Shown here: piece after piece, positions 1 to 11,300 of the stretch
Numbering within the stretch: position 1 is the stretch's first letter
Layout of the letters: every line of letters begins with the position of its first letter
Origin: Campylobacter concisus
GTDB lineage: Bacteria; Campylobacterota; Campylobacteria; Campylobacterales; Campylobacteraceae
Assembly: GCF_003048905.1 (NCBI RefSeq)
Contig: NZ_PIRO01000001.1
Span: 372,001 to 436,000, forward strand
Direction of reading: 5' to 3'
Length of the DNA stretch: 64,000 nt
The notes under the pieces: model-generated
What the model saw: only the letters and a program-made list of their open reading frames with translations
Database searches by the model: none
What the model was told of the DNA's origin: nothing
Position numbers and translations under genes: made by a program

Positions 1-1002
1 TGTATCTTCAACTTGCGTCATACCCAAATTTATCATATTCATCTTGGTATTTTCATCTATGTAGCTCTCGTTGGCATTGGCACCATTTTTTAGCAAAAGC
101 TCGCAAAGTGGTTTATCACTAAACTGCACAGCATAAAAAAGTACACTTTTTCCAAAAAAATTTTTGTGATTTACATCGGCTTTATTTGCAAGTAAAATTT
201 TTACATTTTCTATATTTTTTAAAGCAAAAAATAGCGGCGTCTCATCGCCCAAATTCACATCAGCCCCACGCCTTATGATATCTTTTATCATATCGCTACT
301 TTTTTCGTTTAAAAGTGCGATATTAAGTAAATTTGTAAGCTCAGCGGTACTGAAATTTTTCGAGTAGAGCAAATTTGCTAGCTCATCGGAATTTATCCTT
401 TGAGCCATCATATTTTGCTCAGGTGTTAAAATTTTAGCTTTATTTACACTTTTACCGACACCAAAAGTCAAAAACTCATTTACCACGCTAGTTGCGTAGT
501 AAGCGGCACTTGCCGTATCAAGTCCAAGGCTTTCATAAAATTTTACAAGCGGAGTTTGAGCGTTTTTGTAAGCTTCGATAAATTTTTTATATTTTAAAAA
601 ATTAAATAAGCTCTCGTTTGCCCAGTATCTAAGATACTCCATTCTAGCGTCTTTTTCACCCTCAGCAACCTCTGGCCTTGCAAGCTCTTTTTGATAAAGC
701 TCAGGAGCAAATGATGCTTTTAGCAAAAGCCATCTAAGCTTGTTTAAATTTTCTTTATAAACTCTATTACCAACGCAGCTTTGAGACTCACTTCTCACAG
801 CCACACTCGCGTCAAAAAGCTCTTTTACCTCTTTTAAATTTAAAAGCGAACCATCACAGTAAAATAGCCACTCATTCGCGTAAGCAAGATCGTTTGGAGT
901 AGTTTTAAAGCTCTCTTTTTTGGCAAGATCACTGCACTCTAAAGCGTGTAAATTTATCAAAAAACAAACGCTAAAAAAGAGAAAAAAAACTACTTTTTTC
1001 AT
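1..1002 (-). CDS. Exported ankyrin-repeat protein (3' end off window)
   Basis: The reading frame opens at an ATG at 1002 and stays open to the window edge, giving at least 334 residues. The N-terminus is a Sec signal peptide (MKKVVFFLFFSVCFLINLHA) followed by a mostly helical region of about 200 residues. From about residue 240 there are ankyrin-type repeats, seen as RRGADVNLGDETPLFFAL and LLLKNGANANESY. Ankyrin repeats mediate protein-protein contacts, and the signal peptide places this one in the periplasm. It lies 36 bases downstream of acnB on the same strand. From memory C. jejuni has the same order (Cj0834c next to acnB). The partner protein is unknown. Confidence 0.85.
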   Translation of the reverse strand, partial: MKKVVFFLFFSVCFLINLHALECSDLAKKESFKTTPNDLAYANEWLFYCDGSLLNLKEVKELFDASVAVRSESQSCVGNRVYKENLNKLRWLLLKASFAPELYQKELARPEVAEGEKDARMEYLRYWANESLFNFLKYKKFIEAYKNAQTPLVKFYESLGLDTASAAYYATSVVNEFLTFGVGKSVNKAKILTPEQNMMAQRINSDELANLLYSKNFSTAELTNLLNIALLNEKSSDMIKDIIRRGADVNLGDETPLFFALKNIENVKILLANKADVNHKNFFGKSVLFYAVQFSDKPLCELLLKNGANANESYIDENTKMNMINLGMTQVEDT

Positions 1003-1038
1003 CAAAGCTCCTTAAAATTTCGCGATATTGTAACAAAT

Positions 1039-3624
1039 TTATATACTAAACTCGCTTATTTCATTAAAATTTAGATATTTATAAATTTCATTTTTATTTA
1101 AGTTAAGACTATCTTTTACTATCTTTTTATATTCATCTACACTTGGCAAGTGCCCAAGTAGCGCACAAACAGCGGCTAGCTCAGCACTTCCCAGATAGAC
1201 CTTTGCGCCCATACCCATTCTGTTATCAAAATTTCTAGTCGAGGTAGAAAAGACAACGGCATTGTCGTTTACTCTTGCTTGATTACCCATACAAAGCGAG
1301 CAGCCTGGTACCTCTGTCCTTGCATTTAATCTTTTAAAAATTTCATAAATACCTTCATCTTCAAGTGTGCTTTTATCCATCTTTGTCGGCGGTGCGATCC
1401 AAAGCCTAGTTGTAAGCTTGCTCTCATGCTCCAAAATTCTAGCGAGCGCCCTATAATGGCCGATATTTGTCATACAGCTTCCCACAAAAACTTCATCGAT
1501 TTTATGTACTCTTTTGTTATCAGTTAAAATTTCACTTAGTGTTGCCACATCGTCTGGGTCATTTGGACAAGCCAAAATCGGCTCATCTATCAGAGCTAGG
1601 TCGATTTCTAAAATTTCAGCGTAGCTTGCATCCTTGTCGGCCCTTAAAAGCGTTGGATTTTCTAGCCATTTTTGCATTTTTTCTTTTCGTCTAGCAAGCG
1701 TTTCACGGCTCTCATAACCAGCTTTTATCATCGCATCAATTAGCGCAACATTTGAGCGAACATACTCCACAACGCTATCAACGCTTAAATTTACCACGCA
1801 AGCAGCTGCCGAGCGTTCAGCCGAAGCGTCACTTAGTTCAAACGCCTGCTCTACTTTTAGATTCTCAAGCCCTTCTATTTCTAAAATTTTGCCCGCAAAA
1901 ACATTCTTTTTATCTTTCTTTTCAACGCTTAAAAGCCCTTTTTTAATCGCAAAATAAGGTATCGCATTTACAAGATCCCTAAGCGTCACGCCCTCTTTTA
2001 GCTCGCCTTTAAATTTGATCAAAACCGACTCTGGCATATTTAGTGGCATCATTCCAAGTACCGCTGCAAACGCTACTAGACCACTTCCCGCTGGAAAACT
2101 AATGCCAATAGGAAATCTCGTGTGACTATCGCCGCCAGTGCCCACCGTATCAGGCAGCACCATGCGGTTTAGCCACGAGTGGATGACGCCATCGCCTGGC
2201 TTTAGACTCACACCACCACGTAAATTTATAAATTTTGGCAAGCTCTCATGCATCACAAGATCACTTGGCTTTGGATAAGCGGCCGTATGGCAAAAGCTTT
2301 GCAAAACAAAATCCGCGCCAAAACTAAGGCTAGCAAGCTCTTTTATCTCATCTCTAGTCATCGGCCCAGTCGTATCTTGCGAGCCAACAGTTAAAATTTC
2401 TGGCTCCACATAAGCCCCGGCTCTCACGCCAGCCTTGCCGCAAGCCTTGCCAACCATCTTTTGAGCCAGCGTATAGCCACCGCCTAGATCTTTTGGCTGA
2501 TCTGGCTTTATGAAAATTTGCTCCTCACCAAGCCCCAAGGCCTCTCTAGCCTTTTTGGTGACTTGCCTACCTATCATCAAAGGTATCCTGCCACCCGCTC
2601 TTATCTCATCGCTTAGAGTATTTGGGTTTAGTTTGAAATTTGCCACGAGTTTTTTCTCGCTGCCAATAAACTTATAAATTTCACCCTTAAATGGATAAAT
2701 TTCTATCTCATCGCCCATTTCTAGCTCATTTACGTTTGCAACTATCGGCAGTGCACCGCTGTCTTCAGCGGTATTAAAAAATATAGGAGCTATGGTAGTG
2801 CCGATCACGATGCCGCCCGTTTTTTTGTTTGGCACACCCTCGATCTCATCGCCCAAATGCCACTGGATCGAGTTTATACCGCTCTTTCTGCTGCTGCCAG
2901 TGCCAACTACGTCGCCAACATACGCAACTTTTTTACCACGAGTTTTAAGTTCTTTTAAAATTTCTAGACCCTCAGGCATCTTTTTAACAAGCATTGCTTT
3001 TGCGTGAAGTGGTATGTCAGCCCTTGTATAGGCCTCGCTCGCTGGACTTAGGTCATCAGTATTTGTTTCACCAGGTACTTTAAAAACGACTGCGTTTATA
3101 CAGGTTTCGATTGGCTTTTTATGCGTAAACCACTCCGCATTTGCCCAAGAAGCAAGTACATCTTTTGCAAATTTATTGTTGCTACTTAGCTTTGCGATCT
3201 CGTCAAAATATTCATGCACCAGGATAATATTTTTTAGCTCATTTGCTGCAGCACGAGCGATATTTTCATTGCTATTTTTTAGAGCTCGCACCAAAATTTC
3301 CACGTTATATCCGCCAAGCATCTTGCCTAAAATTTTAATAGCACGCATCGCGTCAAGACCGTTAACAGCAAGCCCATCAATCACTTCGCCAAGAAATTCT
3401 GCCTTTATCTTCGCTGCATCATCAACGCCAGGATTGATACGAGTTTTAAGCAAATTTATAAGAAATTTTAGCTCGCTTTGTTCCTTTACATCGCCACTAG
3501 ACTTGCTGGCAAGCTTTATTAGCTCGCAAACTTCACTTGTTTGCTTGGCATTTAGCGCAAGCGGTGGCACGCCCTCTTTTTCTCGCTCGCTCACGTGTTT
3601 TTCGTAGTCGGTAAAAAAGCTCAT
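1039..3624 (-). CDS. acnB: Aconitate hydratase B / 2-methylisocitrate dehydratase
   Basis: This 861-residue protein matches full-length AcnB, the TCA-cycle enzyme that interconverts citrate and isocitrate using a [4Fe-4S] cluster. The cluster ligands appear as [12 protein letters not shown] (Cys near 713) and CSLCMGNQ (Cys near 775 and 778), matching the E. coli AcnB layout. The N-terminal HEAT-like helical domain and the swivel domain ([20 protein letters not shown]) precede the catalytic part, which is the AcnB order. The DSHTRFPIG substrate motif is present. It is divergent from ogt and the likely first gene of a unit with the ankyrin gene. AcnB proteins in other bacteria bind RNA when they lose the cluster; nothing here tests that. 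Confidence 0.97.
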   Translation of the reverse strand: MSFFTDYEKHVSEREKEGVPPLALNAKQTSEVCELIKLASKSSGDVKEQSELKFLINLLKTRINPGVDDAAKIKAEFLGEVIDGLAVNGLDAMRAIKILGKMLGGYNVEILVRALKNSNENIARAAANELKNIILVHEYFDEIAKLSSNNKFAKDVLASWANAEWFTHKKPIETCINAVVFKVPGETNTDDLSPASEAYTRADIPLHAKAMLVKKMPEGLEILKELKTRGKKVAYVGDVVGTGSSRKSGINSIQWHLGDEIEGVPNKKTGGIVIGTTIAPIFFNTAEDSGALPIVANVNELEMGDEIEIYPFKGEIYKFIGSEKKLVANFKLNPNTLSDEIRAGGRIPLMIGRQVTKKAREALGLGEEQIFIKPDQPKDLGGGYTLAQKMVGKACGKAGVRAGAYVEPEILTVGSQDTTGPMTRDEIKELASLSFGADFVLQSFCHTAAYPKPSDLVMHESLPKFINLRGGVSLKPGDGVIHSWLNRMVLPDTVGTGGDSHTRFPIGISFPAGSGLVAFAAVLGMMPLNMPESVLIKFKGELKEGVTLRDLVNAIPYFAIKKGLLSVEKKDKKNVFAGKILEIEGLENLKVEQAFELSDASAERSAAACVVNLSVDSVVEYVRSNVALIDAMIKAGYESRETLARRKEKMQKWLENPTLLRADKDASYAEILEIDLALIDEPILACPNDPDDVATLSEILTDNKRVHKIDEVFVGSCMTNIGHYRALARILEHESKLTTRLWIAPPTKMDKSTLEDEGIYEIFKRLNARTEVPGCSLCMGNQARVNDNAVVFSTSTRNFDNRMGMGAKVYLGSAELAAVCALLGHLPSVDEYKKIVKDSLNLNKNEIYKYLNFNEISEFSI

Positions 3625-3750
3625 GAAATTCCTTTGTGGTTTTTGCTCGTTATTTTTAGTCTAAAATCGCTAGTTTTGCTTGCATTTTATCAAAAAGCAA
3701 AACAAACTAAAGTAAAATTTGCCCAAAATTTCAAATTTCAAGGAGCAAAT

Positions 3751-4209
3751 GTGTCAAAAGCTTACCTAAAATCTCCCATTGGAATTTTGGAGATCATCGC
3801 TAGCGAAAATGGAATTTGTGAGATAAATTTTGTAGATAAATTTGAAAAAATTTCAGTAAAAGATAAAAATTTAAAGCTTTGCTTGAATGAGCTAGAGGCT
3901 TATTTTAATGGCAAGCTTAAAAAATTTAGCGTAAGGCTTGATATAAAAACAACTAATTTTAGAGCAAAAATTTACGAGGCTTTACAAAAAGTACCATACG
4001 GAGAAACGACTACATATGCGGCTCTTGCACTTGCCGTAGGCCACAAAAATGCCTACCGAGCAGCAGGCTCAGCCAATGCTAAAAATCCAGTGCCTATCAT
4101 CGTCCCTTGTCACAGAGTGCTAGCTAGCAGTGGGCTTGGCGGATACTCGGGCGGTGAGGGCTTGCCAACTAAAATTTGGCTTTTAGAGCATGAAGCAAAG
4201 CATAAATAG
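3751..4209 (+). CDS. ogt: Methylated-DNA--protein-cysteine methyltransferase
   Basis: A suicide DNA-repair enzyme that moves O6-alkyl groups from guanine to its own cysteine. The active-site motif VPCHRV is followed by LASSGLGGYSGGEGL, typical of the family, and the helix-turn-helix segment VPYGETTTYAALA precedes it. The open frame extends upstream to 3595, but the real start is most likely the GTG at 3751. It has AAGGAG five bases before it and gives a normal 152-residue protein, whereas the extension reads as an unrelated hydrophobic stretch. It is divergent from acnB, as I recall for C. jejuni acnB-ogt. Confidence 0.93.
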   Translation: MSKAYLKSPIGILEIIASENGICEINFVDKFEKISVKDKNLKLCLNELEAYFNGKLKKFSVRLDIKTTNFRAKIYEALQKVPYGETTTYAALALAVGHKNAYRAAGSANAKNPVPIIVPCHRVLASSGLGGYSGGEGLPTKIWLLEHEAKHK

Positions 4210-4708
4210 TTAAAAATTTACAGCAAAATAAAAGTCCATAAAATTTTAAAATTTACAAGCGAACATTTTTAAAATTTATCAGAGTATTCGAAACGCATGC
4301 AGTGCTTTAGCGCCATTGAATGAATCTTGAACGTGAGGGATCTAGCGGATTTAAAAAGGAAAATAAGAGAACGGCCTCGTAATTCAAGCCCCATTGTCTC
4401 TCTTTTGAATAAAAAGGAATTTACAAATTTAATCAAGCTGTCTTTACAAATTTTAAAACTTCATTCACTCGCCTTAGCAACTTACCAAAATTAGGTTTCG
4501 CTATTTGCTTGTTGCTGAATTTGGAAGCGTGATATGCTCACTCATAAATTTTAAAAATTTACCTGGCTTTCTTTGGTGTGATGCACGTGCTTATATTGTT
4601 TTAAATTATTAATTGTCTTTATACGTTATATGGCTTTTTTTGGATTTGATGATCGTCAAAATTTATAAATTTTCTAGCCCTAAGTGAGATATAGGGCTAG
4701 AGAGAGGA
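4210..4708. other. Unexplained 499-bp spacer
   Basis: This gap between ogt and lon has no open frame of useful length. Most of it is very AT-rich with repeated AAATTTTAAAATTTA-like words. A stretch at about 4290-4420 is more base-balanced than its flanks and contains GAGGGATCTAGCGG and GAACGGCCTCG. It could hold a small RNA, a repeated intergenic element or gene debris; I recognise none of these with confidence. It marks the break between the acnB neighbourhood and the lon neighbourhood. Confidence 0.4.
4674..4700 (-). terminator. Hairpin downstream of lon
   Basis: CTAGCCCTA at 4674-4682 pairs perfectly with TAGGGCTAG at 4692-4700 over a 9-base loop, just after the lon stop codon. The following bases on the minus strand are AAAATTTAT rather than a clean U run, so termination strength is uncertain. 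Confidence 0.5.
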
Positions 4709-7126
4709 TTATTTTTTAGCTACAAGGGCATTTTTTAGCACATCATCGATCGTATCCACGGCGATGATCTTCATGTCAGCTTTTACTTCGGTTGGGATAT
4801 CGACAAGGTCGCGGTCATAGTTTTTGCGAGGTATCAGAGCTGTTTTGATGCCAGCTTTGTGAGCGGCGATGAGCTTCTCTTTTAGCCCGCCGATAGGTAA
4901 AACTCTGCCAGTTAGCGTGATCTCGCCAGTCATTGCGATGTCGTGTTTGACTTTTGTGTCAGTTAGTATCGATGCGATCGCTGTCGCCATCGTGATACCA
5001 GCGCTTGGACCATCTTTTGGCACCGCGCCCTCTGGCACGTGTAAGTGAAGGTCGTAGCGTCTATAAACGTCGCTGGCTTCGAGCTTGCGCTTGTCATCAT
5101 CTAGTTTTGGCACGATAGCCATCGGCACTTTTAGCTTTTTGTTATCTATCAGCACTTTTACCACGCTAAATGCGATCTGAGCGCTCTCTTTCATCACGTC
5201 GCCTAGCTGACCGGTGATCTGCATATTGCCTTTGCCTTGGATCCTGATAGCCTCGATCCTTAGCACATCGCCGCCGACACTTGTCCACGCGAGACCATTT
5301 ACCAAGCCGATCTGATCTTTTTTATCCGCTGGCTCGATCTCATAGACCTTTTTCTCTAAAAACTCTTTTAAATTTTTAGCCGTGACGCTGATCTTGCCTT
5401 CATTCTTTTTGGTGAGGATATTTTTGGCGACTTTTCTTAGTATGTCAGCGATCCTGCGGCGTAAATTTCGCACGCCACTCTCTCTTGTGTAGTCGCTAAT
5501 TATTAGCTCAAGTGCCTCTTTGCTGATGCTCACATCGCTTGGTTTTAGGCCGTGCTTTTTAAGCTCTTGAGGCAAGAGATATTTTTTAGCGATCTCAAAT
5601 TTCTCTTGTGGGGTGTATGAGCTAAGCTCGATAAACTCCATCCTGTCGCGAAGTGCGGCTGGTATCATACTCACATCATTTGCTGTGGCGATGAAGATGA
5701 TCTTGCTAAGATCGATGTTGAAATTTAAGTAGTAGTCTCTAAATTTGTTATTTTGCTCTGGGTCCAAAATCTCAAGTAAAACCGCGGTCGGGTCGCCTCT
5801 GTAGCTTCTGCCAACCTTGTCGATCTCATCTAAGACAACCACTGGATTCATCTGCTTGGCTTCTATGAGCCCTTGCACGATGCGGCCTGGCATAGCGCCT
5901 ATGTAGGTGCGGCGGTGGCCTCTTAGTTCGTTTACATCCTCAAGTCCGCCAAGAGCGATCCTGACTAGCTCGCGCTTTAGCGCCTTTGCGATCGAGTTTG
6001 CAAGGCTTGTTTTACCCACGCCTGGAGGTCCTGCAAAGCATAAAATGGCGCCGTTATTTACCTTTTCACCAACGCCTCTAAGCTCCAAAAGCTCACGCAA
6101 TGCAAAATACTCCTCTATGCGCTCTTTTGGCTTTTCTAAGCTGTAGTGATCGGCATTTAGGTGTTTGCTCACCTCGGCGATAGATGACTTTTTCTTAGCT
6201 ACATTCTCAAATGGAATTTCAAGTACCCAGTCGAGGTAGCTTTGTAAGGTATTTGCGTCTGCTGAGTCTGGGTGCATGCGAGAGAGCTTATCTATTTGTT
6301 TTTTGATCTCTTTATAGGCGTCCTCAGCCATAAATTTCTTCTTCGCATCAAGCTTTTTGCGGTACTCCTCAAGCTCCTCTTCTCGGCTCGTGTCCGCTCC
6401 GAGCTCAGCTTGAATTTGCTTTAGCTGCTCTTTTAAGAAGTACTCTTTGTTCGTCTTGTCGATCTTTGAATGAACCTTATTTTTGATCTCTTTTTGAAGC
6501 TTGTTTGCCTCGATCTCTTCGATGACGTAGTCGATGAGCTTTAGTAGGCGCTGTTCTAAATTTTCTTCGACAAAAAAGCTATAAGCGATCTGTTTTTTTA
6601 GGCGAAGCGCGCTTGAGACTAGGTCGCAAACTCTGATCGCCTCAGCGCTCTCTTCGATCGTTTTTAAAAGATCAGGCGGGAAAAAGTGGCTAAACTGCGA
6701 AAGCTCTCTTACTTTTTCTCGTAAAACTACGATGAGAGCGTCAGTTTTGACCTGTGATGGGCGCTTTACGTGGAGCATATCGACGATGCCACGGAGTGGA
6801 TTTATGCCTGATTGTTTTAAAATTTTACCTTTGTCGATGCCCTGAAATAGCACTTTTACGCGTCCGTCAGGTAGCGGCACACGGCGCATTATCGTGCCGA
6901 TCACGCCTGCGTCATAGATGCCGTCAAAGTCTCTAGCGCCGTCTTGCTGGGGCTTTGTAGGCACGACAAGGATCGGCGTCTCTCCTTGTATGGCAAGCTC
7001 AAGCGCTTTTAAATTTTCTTCGTCGCTTAAAAAAAGCGGTGTTATCATAAATGGATATAAAAATAGCTCGTCCTCAACTATGATAGGGATCTCAGTTGGG
7101 AAGCCTTTGTTTTCGTTTATTTGCAA
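4709..7126 (-). CDS. lon: ATP-dependent protease Lon
   Basis: Cytosolic AAA+ serine protease that degrades misfolded and regulatory proteins. At 805 residues it is full length. In order it has the N-terminal substrate-binding LON domain ([18 protein letters not shown]), a coiled-coil middle, Walker [10 protein letters not shown] near residue 364, Walker [10 protein letters not shown], and the C-terminal protease domain. The catalytic serine sits in KDGPSAG near residue 705 and the catalytic lysine in LIAAHKAG near 748. It begins 8 bases after bamD on the same strand, so the two are probably co-transcribed. The order lon-bamD with divergent fliW is conserved in Campylobacter, from memory Cj1073c-Cj1075. 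Confidence 0.97.
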   Translation of the reverse strand: MQINENKGFPTEIPIIVEDELFLYPFMITPLFLSDEENLKALELAIQGETPILVVPTKPQQDGARDFDGIYDAGVIGTIMRRVPLPDGRVKVLFQGIDKGKILKQSGINPLRGIVDMLHVKRPSQVKTDALIVVLREKVRELSQFSHFFPPDLLKTIEESAEAIRVCDLVSSALRLKKQIAYSFFVEENLEQRLLKLIDYVIEEIEANKLQKEIKNKVHSKIDKTNKEYFLKEQLKQIQAELGADTSREEELEEYRKKLDAKKKFMAEDAYKEIKKQIDKLSRMHPDSADANTLQSYLDWVLEIPFENVAKKKSSIAEVSKHLNADHYSLEKPKERIEEYFALRELLELRGVGEKVNNGAILCFAGPPGVGKTSLANSIAKALKRELVRIALGGLEDVNELRGHRRTYIGAMPGRIVQGLIEAKQMNPVVVLDEIDKVGRSYRGDPTAVLLEILDPEQNNKFRDYYLNFNIDLSKIIFIATANDVSMIPAALRDRMEFIELSSYTPQEKFEIAKKYLLPQELKKHGLKPSDVSISKEALELIISDYTRESGVRNLRRRIADILRKVAKNILTKKNEGKISVTAKNLKEFLEKKVYEIEPADKKDQIGLVNGLAWTSVGGDVLRIEAIRIQGKGNMQITGQLGDVMKESAQIAFSVVKVLIDNKKLKVPMAIVPKLDDDKRKLEASDVYRRYDLHLHVPEGAVPKDGPSAGITMATAIASILTDTKVKHDIAMTGEITLTGRVLPIGGLKEKLIAAHKAGIKTALIPRKNYDRDLVDIPTEVKADMKIIAVDTIDDVLKNALVAKK

Positions 7127-7134
7127 AATTTCTC

Positions 7135-7782
7135 CTATTCAAACAGTTTTCTATACCATGCCACGTCAGGTTTGATAAGGTCTGAGTTTTTAAACGGTGA
7201 CTCTTCAAGCTTTTGCTCGTAAATTTTGGCCGAAACATCACGGCCAGTTCTCTTGTAAAGATCTGCTATTTGCATATCTAGGAAGTAAAGCGCGAGTTTG
7301 AATTTAATAAGCATGGTCTCGATAAGCGGCTTATACTCGGTATTTGGATACATATAAAGAAATTTTTCGATCTCAGTTACGCTATCCTCCATTAGCTTTT
7401 GGTTGCGGTTTGGCTGGGTAAATGAGTCAAAATTTGCTTTTATCTTTAGATATTGAGCAAATTCTGTTTTTGGGCCGTTATCGCCATATCTTTTGATGTA
7501 TTCATCAAGATAGTGATTTGCCATGAGATACTCTTCATCATTTGCGTGAGCTTGGGCAAGGATGAGTAAAATTTGCTCCAAAAGCGGGCTTGCTACGTGT
7601 TCACTTGCCATTGAAACATAGTGTTTATCGGCCGCTTCAAGATCACCATCTTTTATATCAGCGATAACCTGAGCATACCACTCATCAGGGGTTAGATTGT
7701 AAAGCTCGGTATATTTTTCAGCACAACCACTAAAAAGCCCCAAAAGAGCTATAACTGCTAGAAATTTAGAAAATCTTTTCAT
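7135..7782 (-). CDS. bamD: Outer membrane assembly lipoprotein BamD
   Basis: A 215-residue lipoprotein with signal peptide and lipobox LFSGC, the cysteine being about residue 20. The rest is helical, with TPR-like segments such as [12 protein letters not shown] and [14 protein letters not shown], matching the BamD/ComL/YfiO family. BamD is the essential lipoprotein partner of BamA in inserting beta-barrel proteins into the outer membrane. The ATG at 7782 has GGAAAAGC before it. It precedes lon in a two-gene unit and is divergent from fliW. Confidence 0.9.
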   Translation of the reverse strand: MKRFSKFLAVIALLGLFSGCAEKYTELYNLTPDEWYAQVIADIKDGDLEAADKHYVSMASEHVASPLLEQILLILAQAHANDEEYLMANHYLDEYIKRYGDNGPKTEFAQYLKIKANFDSFTQPNRNQKLMEDSVTEIEKFLYMYPNTEYKPLIETMLIKFKLALYFLDMQIADLYKRTGRDVSAKIYEQKLEESPFKNSDLIKPDVAWYRKLFE

Positions 7783-7894
7783 GCTTTTCCTTAAAAAGTT
7801 TAAATCCTCGTATTCTACATTTTTTGCTATTATTTTTGTATAAATTTTTTAAAACTATGATAAAATACGGCAACTTTACAAAATAGGAGTTAGT

Positions 7895-8278
7895 ATGATT
7901 TTTAGTGTTAAAAGCCCTATTTTAGGCTTTGAGCATATCAAAACGATGGAGTTAATTGAACTTGATAAATTTTTTGTTAAGCTAGCAAGCAAAGATGATG
8001 AGACATCTTTTACAATGATAAATCCTTTTGCATTAAGAAGCTACGAATTCGACATTCCAAGCTATTATGAAGATCTTATGGAGATTAAAGAAAGCTCTCA
8101 ACTTAGAATTTATAACATTATCGTTGTTGCACTCCCGCTTGAAAAATCAACTGTAAATTTTATAGCTCCTATCGTTTGCAATATGGACAATATGACCTTA
8201 TCCCAAGTCGTTTTAGACATTGCCAAATATCCTCAGTACGGGCAAGCTGAAATGATAGAAAATTTTATACAAAAATAG
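7895..8278 (+). CDS. fliW: Flagellar assembly factor FliW
   Basis: A 127-residue protein of the FliW family. Typical features are the opening segment [18 protein letters not shown] and the motif [17 protein letters not shown]. In Campylobacter FliW sequesters CsrA and binds flagellin, relieving CsrA repression of flaA translation. The ATG has TAGGAG five bases upstream, and the leader contains TATGATAAAAT that could act as a -10 element. The next gene starts 39 bases downstream with no clear terminator, so transcription may run on into the large exported protein gene. Confidence 0.92.
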   Translation: MIFSVKSPILGFEHIKTMELIELDKFFVKLASKDDETSFTMINPFALRSYEFDIPSYYEDLMEIKESSQLRIYNIIVVALPLEKSTVNFIAPIVCNMDNMTLSQVVLDIAKYPQYGQAEMIENFIQK

Positions 8279-8317
8279 TAGCTAAAAGCTTTTAAAAATC
8301 TAAGGAGAGATTTTTTA

Positions 8318-11300
8318 TTGTTATTTAGAGGATTTGTTGTGAAGATAGCATACTTACTCTGTTTTATTGTCACGTTTGGTTTTTGTGCACCCAGAGCTTG
8401 TACGACAGCAGAAGCAGCATCTATTGGTTGTAGTGGAGCAAACTATTCTTGCTTTATAGACGCTGAAGAGTACCAAGACAACTCTTCTAAAAATATCCCA
8501 CATTGCATAAGAAAATCTGATAGAACTTGGACGATAGATACCAATAGCTTTTCTTCAGGCTTAGCACAAGATCACTATCATATTTACGTTGAGCAATTTT
8601 CTCCATGGAATCAACGATCATTAATAGGTATGTGGGATGATCACTCTAAAGGCTTAAGACAAAGATCAATAAATGGAAATCTAAATACCAGAGTAAATGG
8701 AGATATAGCTACCATTGGTGCTACTATTATGATTCCACAATACGCTGGATATAATTTTGTTCCAGATCCATCTAACGTAACAAGAACATCATCTACAGCC
8801 GATAGAATATTTTTAGATACTGGTAATTTTTTGCCTAGCAATTACACACTTTGTCAAACAACATATATTTATAATCCTAGCAAGCATCCTTATTGTAAAA
8901 ATTCATCCTCTTCCACATTTGATTTTAGTGAGAAAAATACCTTTATACAAAATAATTTAAAAGGTAAAAACGTAGTCTATGCCAGGCTTTATTGGGGTGG
9001 CTCTCTTTATCAAAACTGGGCAATAAAAAATCTTGGGTCAAATTTATATGTAAGCGCCTTAAATTACATAAAAGGATATAGCAGGATTGATTTTAAAGCT
9101 CCTGGAAAGAGTGTAATCACAATAGATGCTGATCCAAAAGATGTCTTTTGGTTTGGCTCTTTTAGTCAGTATGCACCAAAATCAATGACTCTTGAATCAT
9201 ATAATCAAAACGAGTCTAATAGCTACTATGTAAAGGCTGGAATAAACTACCAATATGTAGCAAGTGCTGATGTAACAGATATAGTTAGAGACTCTCTTGG
9301 TACTAGTGAGTCAGATAGGACATTTTATGCTGGCAATATCAGATCAACTACGATTCCCTTTAGTGATGAATTTATAGACCCAAATGATGGCATATATAAG
9401 GTAAACAACTCTACTAGTAGAAAACTAAAAAAAACATACGGCACGCTACTATTCTCACCAGTTCAAGGGCAAAATGGTTACTGGATACAATCCATTGCAC
9501 CACAATTTGCTGCTTGGAGTTTAGTTATCATTTATGACTTTGATGATAAAACCGCTGCAGCAAACAATATAGAGCCAAAGCTTGTTAGTATATTTGATGG
9601 ATTAGAAAGACTTGCAGCAGACTGGATGAAGTCAAGCGATCCATTTGGTACCGTAAAGAGCTCAACCGTAGATGTAAAATTTGAAAACATCTATACGCCA
9701 AAAGCAGGAAATATAGATGCTTCGCTTACAATGTTTTCCTTTGGCGGCAAGCCAGAAACAAAAGGTGAAGATATCAAGATAAAAAATGGTGGCAGCTATC
9801 AGAGTATTACCAGCGGATATAACGCGCAAGGCGATCAGTTTAACTCAACTATGACAAAATTTGGACAACTTATAAATCCAGGTAAAAAATTTCACTCCCA
9901 AGCAGACTTAGATATATTTGATATATCGGACAAAATGTCATATGCTCAAAAAGAAGCGGATATAAAATTTACAGTTACAACGATTAAGAGCTCAGGCGGT
10001 GCCAATGTTGTAAGTGCTGACCGTATAAATTTAGCTCTAGTTGGCTTTTCTACTCGTATATATAAGCCAGATGTTTGTTATATGGAATATATTTATGCGA
10101 AAAAACCTAGCGATAGTACTTTTACAAAGGTGCAAGAAAATACTCCGACAGTAGTGCCAGCAAATACTATTTTAAAAACTTTCGTTGAAGTTACAAATAA
10201 TACTAATGAAGCTGCCCAAGACTTTGCTCTAAAAGCTACAATAGATCCAAGTCAAATTTATAATCCAAACTCAACTTACATATACGCAGATAAAGCATCA
10301 CAAGGGCCCAGTGATCTACTTACTATGTCAGGACAGGTGCACTATAACGACAACACAGGCTTGCAGCAGTTAAGCGGAAATGACTTAACTTTTTATCTAG
10401 GACAAGGTGCGGCTGCAAATAAGGGTGGAGAAATGCTAATTCATCAAGGCAACTACGCTTATGCCATATATGAAACGACCCTTAAGTCTAAATTTGAGCC
10501 AAATAGTTACAAAGCCACGGTTGCAAATGCTGATATAAATTTACAGCCCTATGACACATACATAAGAAGATGTAGCAATCAAAATTACAACATTACTTTA
10601 GGCGTTAGTGCCAGTCCAAATAATTTCGTCGCAAGCAATAGACAAGACGATGGCTCGGCAGCTTTTAAAACTAAATTTAAAAATAGACTTCTAACTAAAA
10701 TCGTTTCTACGCCATTTAATGTCTATATCACGAACTATGATACAGATGGCAACAAAAAAGTACCAGATGCCCCAGTAGATGTAAAAGTAGAGTTGGTCGA
10801 GTCTTGCAGTGCTCCAACAAATTTATATGAACAAGATATAACATTTAATGGTGTAACTGATATTTTGTTGTCAGGCATTAGTATTGATAGAGCCTATAAA
10901 AGCATAAAATTTAGAATTTCTCATCTTGATCCAGTAACAAATACCACAAAGGTTGAATGCGAAAAATTAGATGATTTTGCTATAAGACCAAGTCACTTTA
11001 GGCTATGGGATACTGACAAGAATACGATCAATAATAACAATGTTTTAATAGGCGGCAAAGTTTATAATAACATTGCTCTTGCAGCTATGAAACCTCTTGA
11101 TAGTGGCTTAGCAAATGGTTATATAAATAACATAAGTGGCTCAAATGGAGAGATAAAACTTGTACCAGCATATAGTGCGACTTGTGATCCTAGCATTATA
11201 GAGAGTGAGAACAAACTAAGCGTAGATTTTAACGATCCAAATAAAGCATTGGGTAAAATTTTCCGTCACACATCAAGTGGACCTGTTGGCTTTTCTTACT

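Noticed and set aside
3176..3607. 143-codon plus-strand frame inside acnB
   Set aside because: It lies wholly antisense to a clear acnB, has no ribosome site, and its Ser/Phe-rich translation is typical of a shadow frame.
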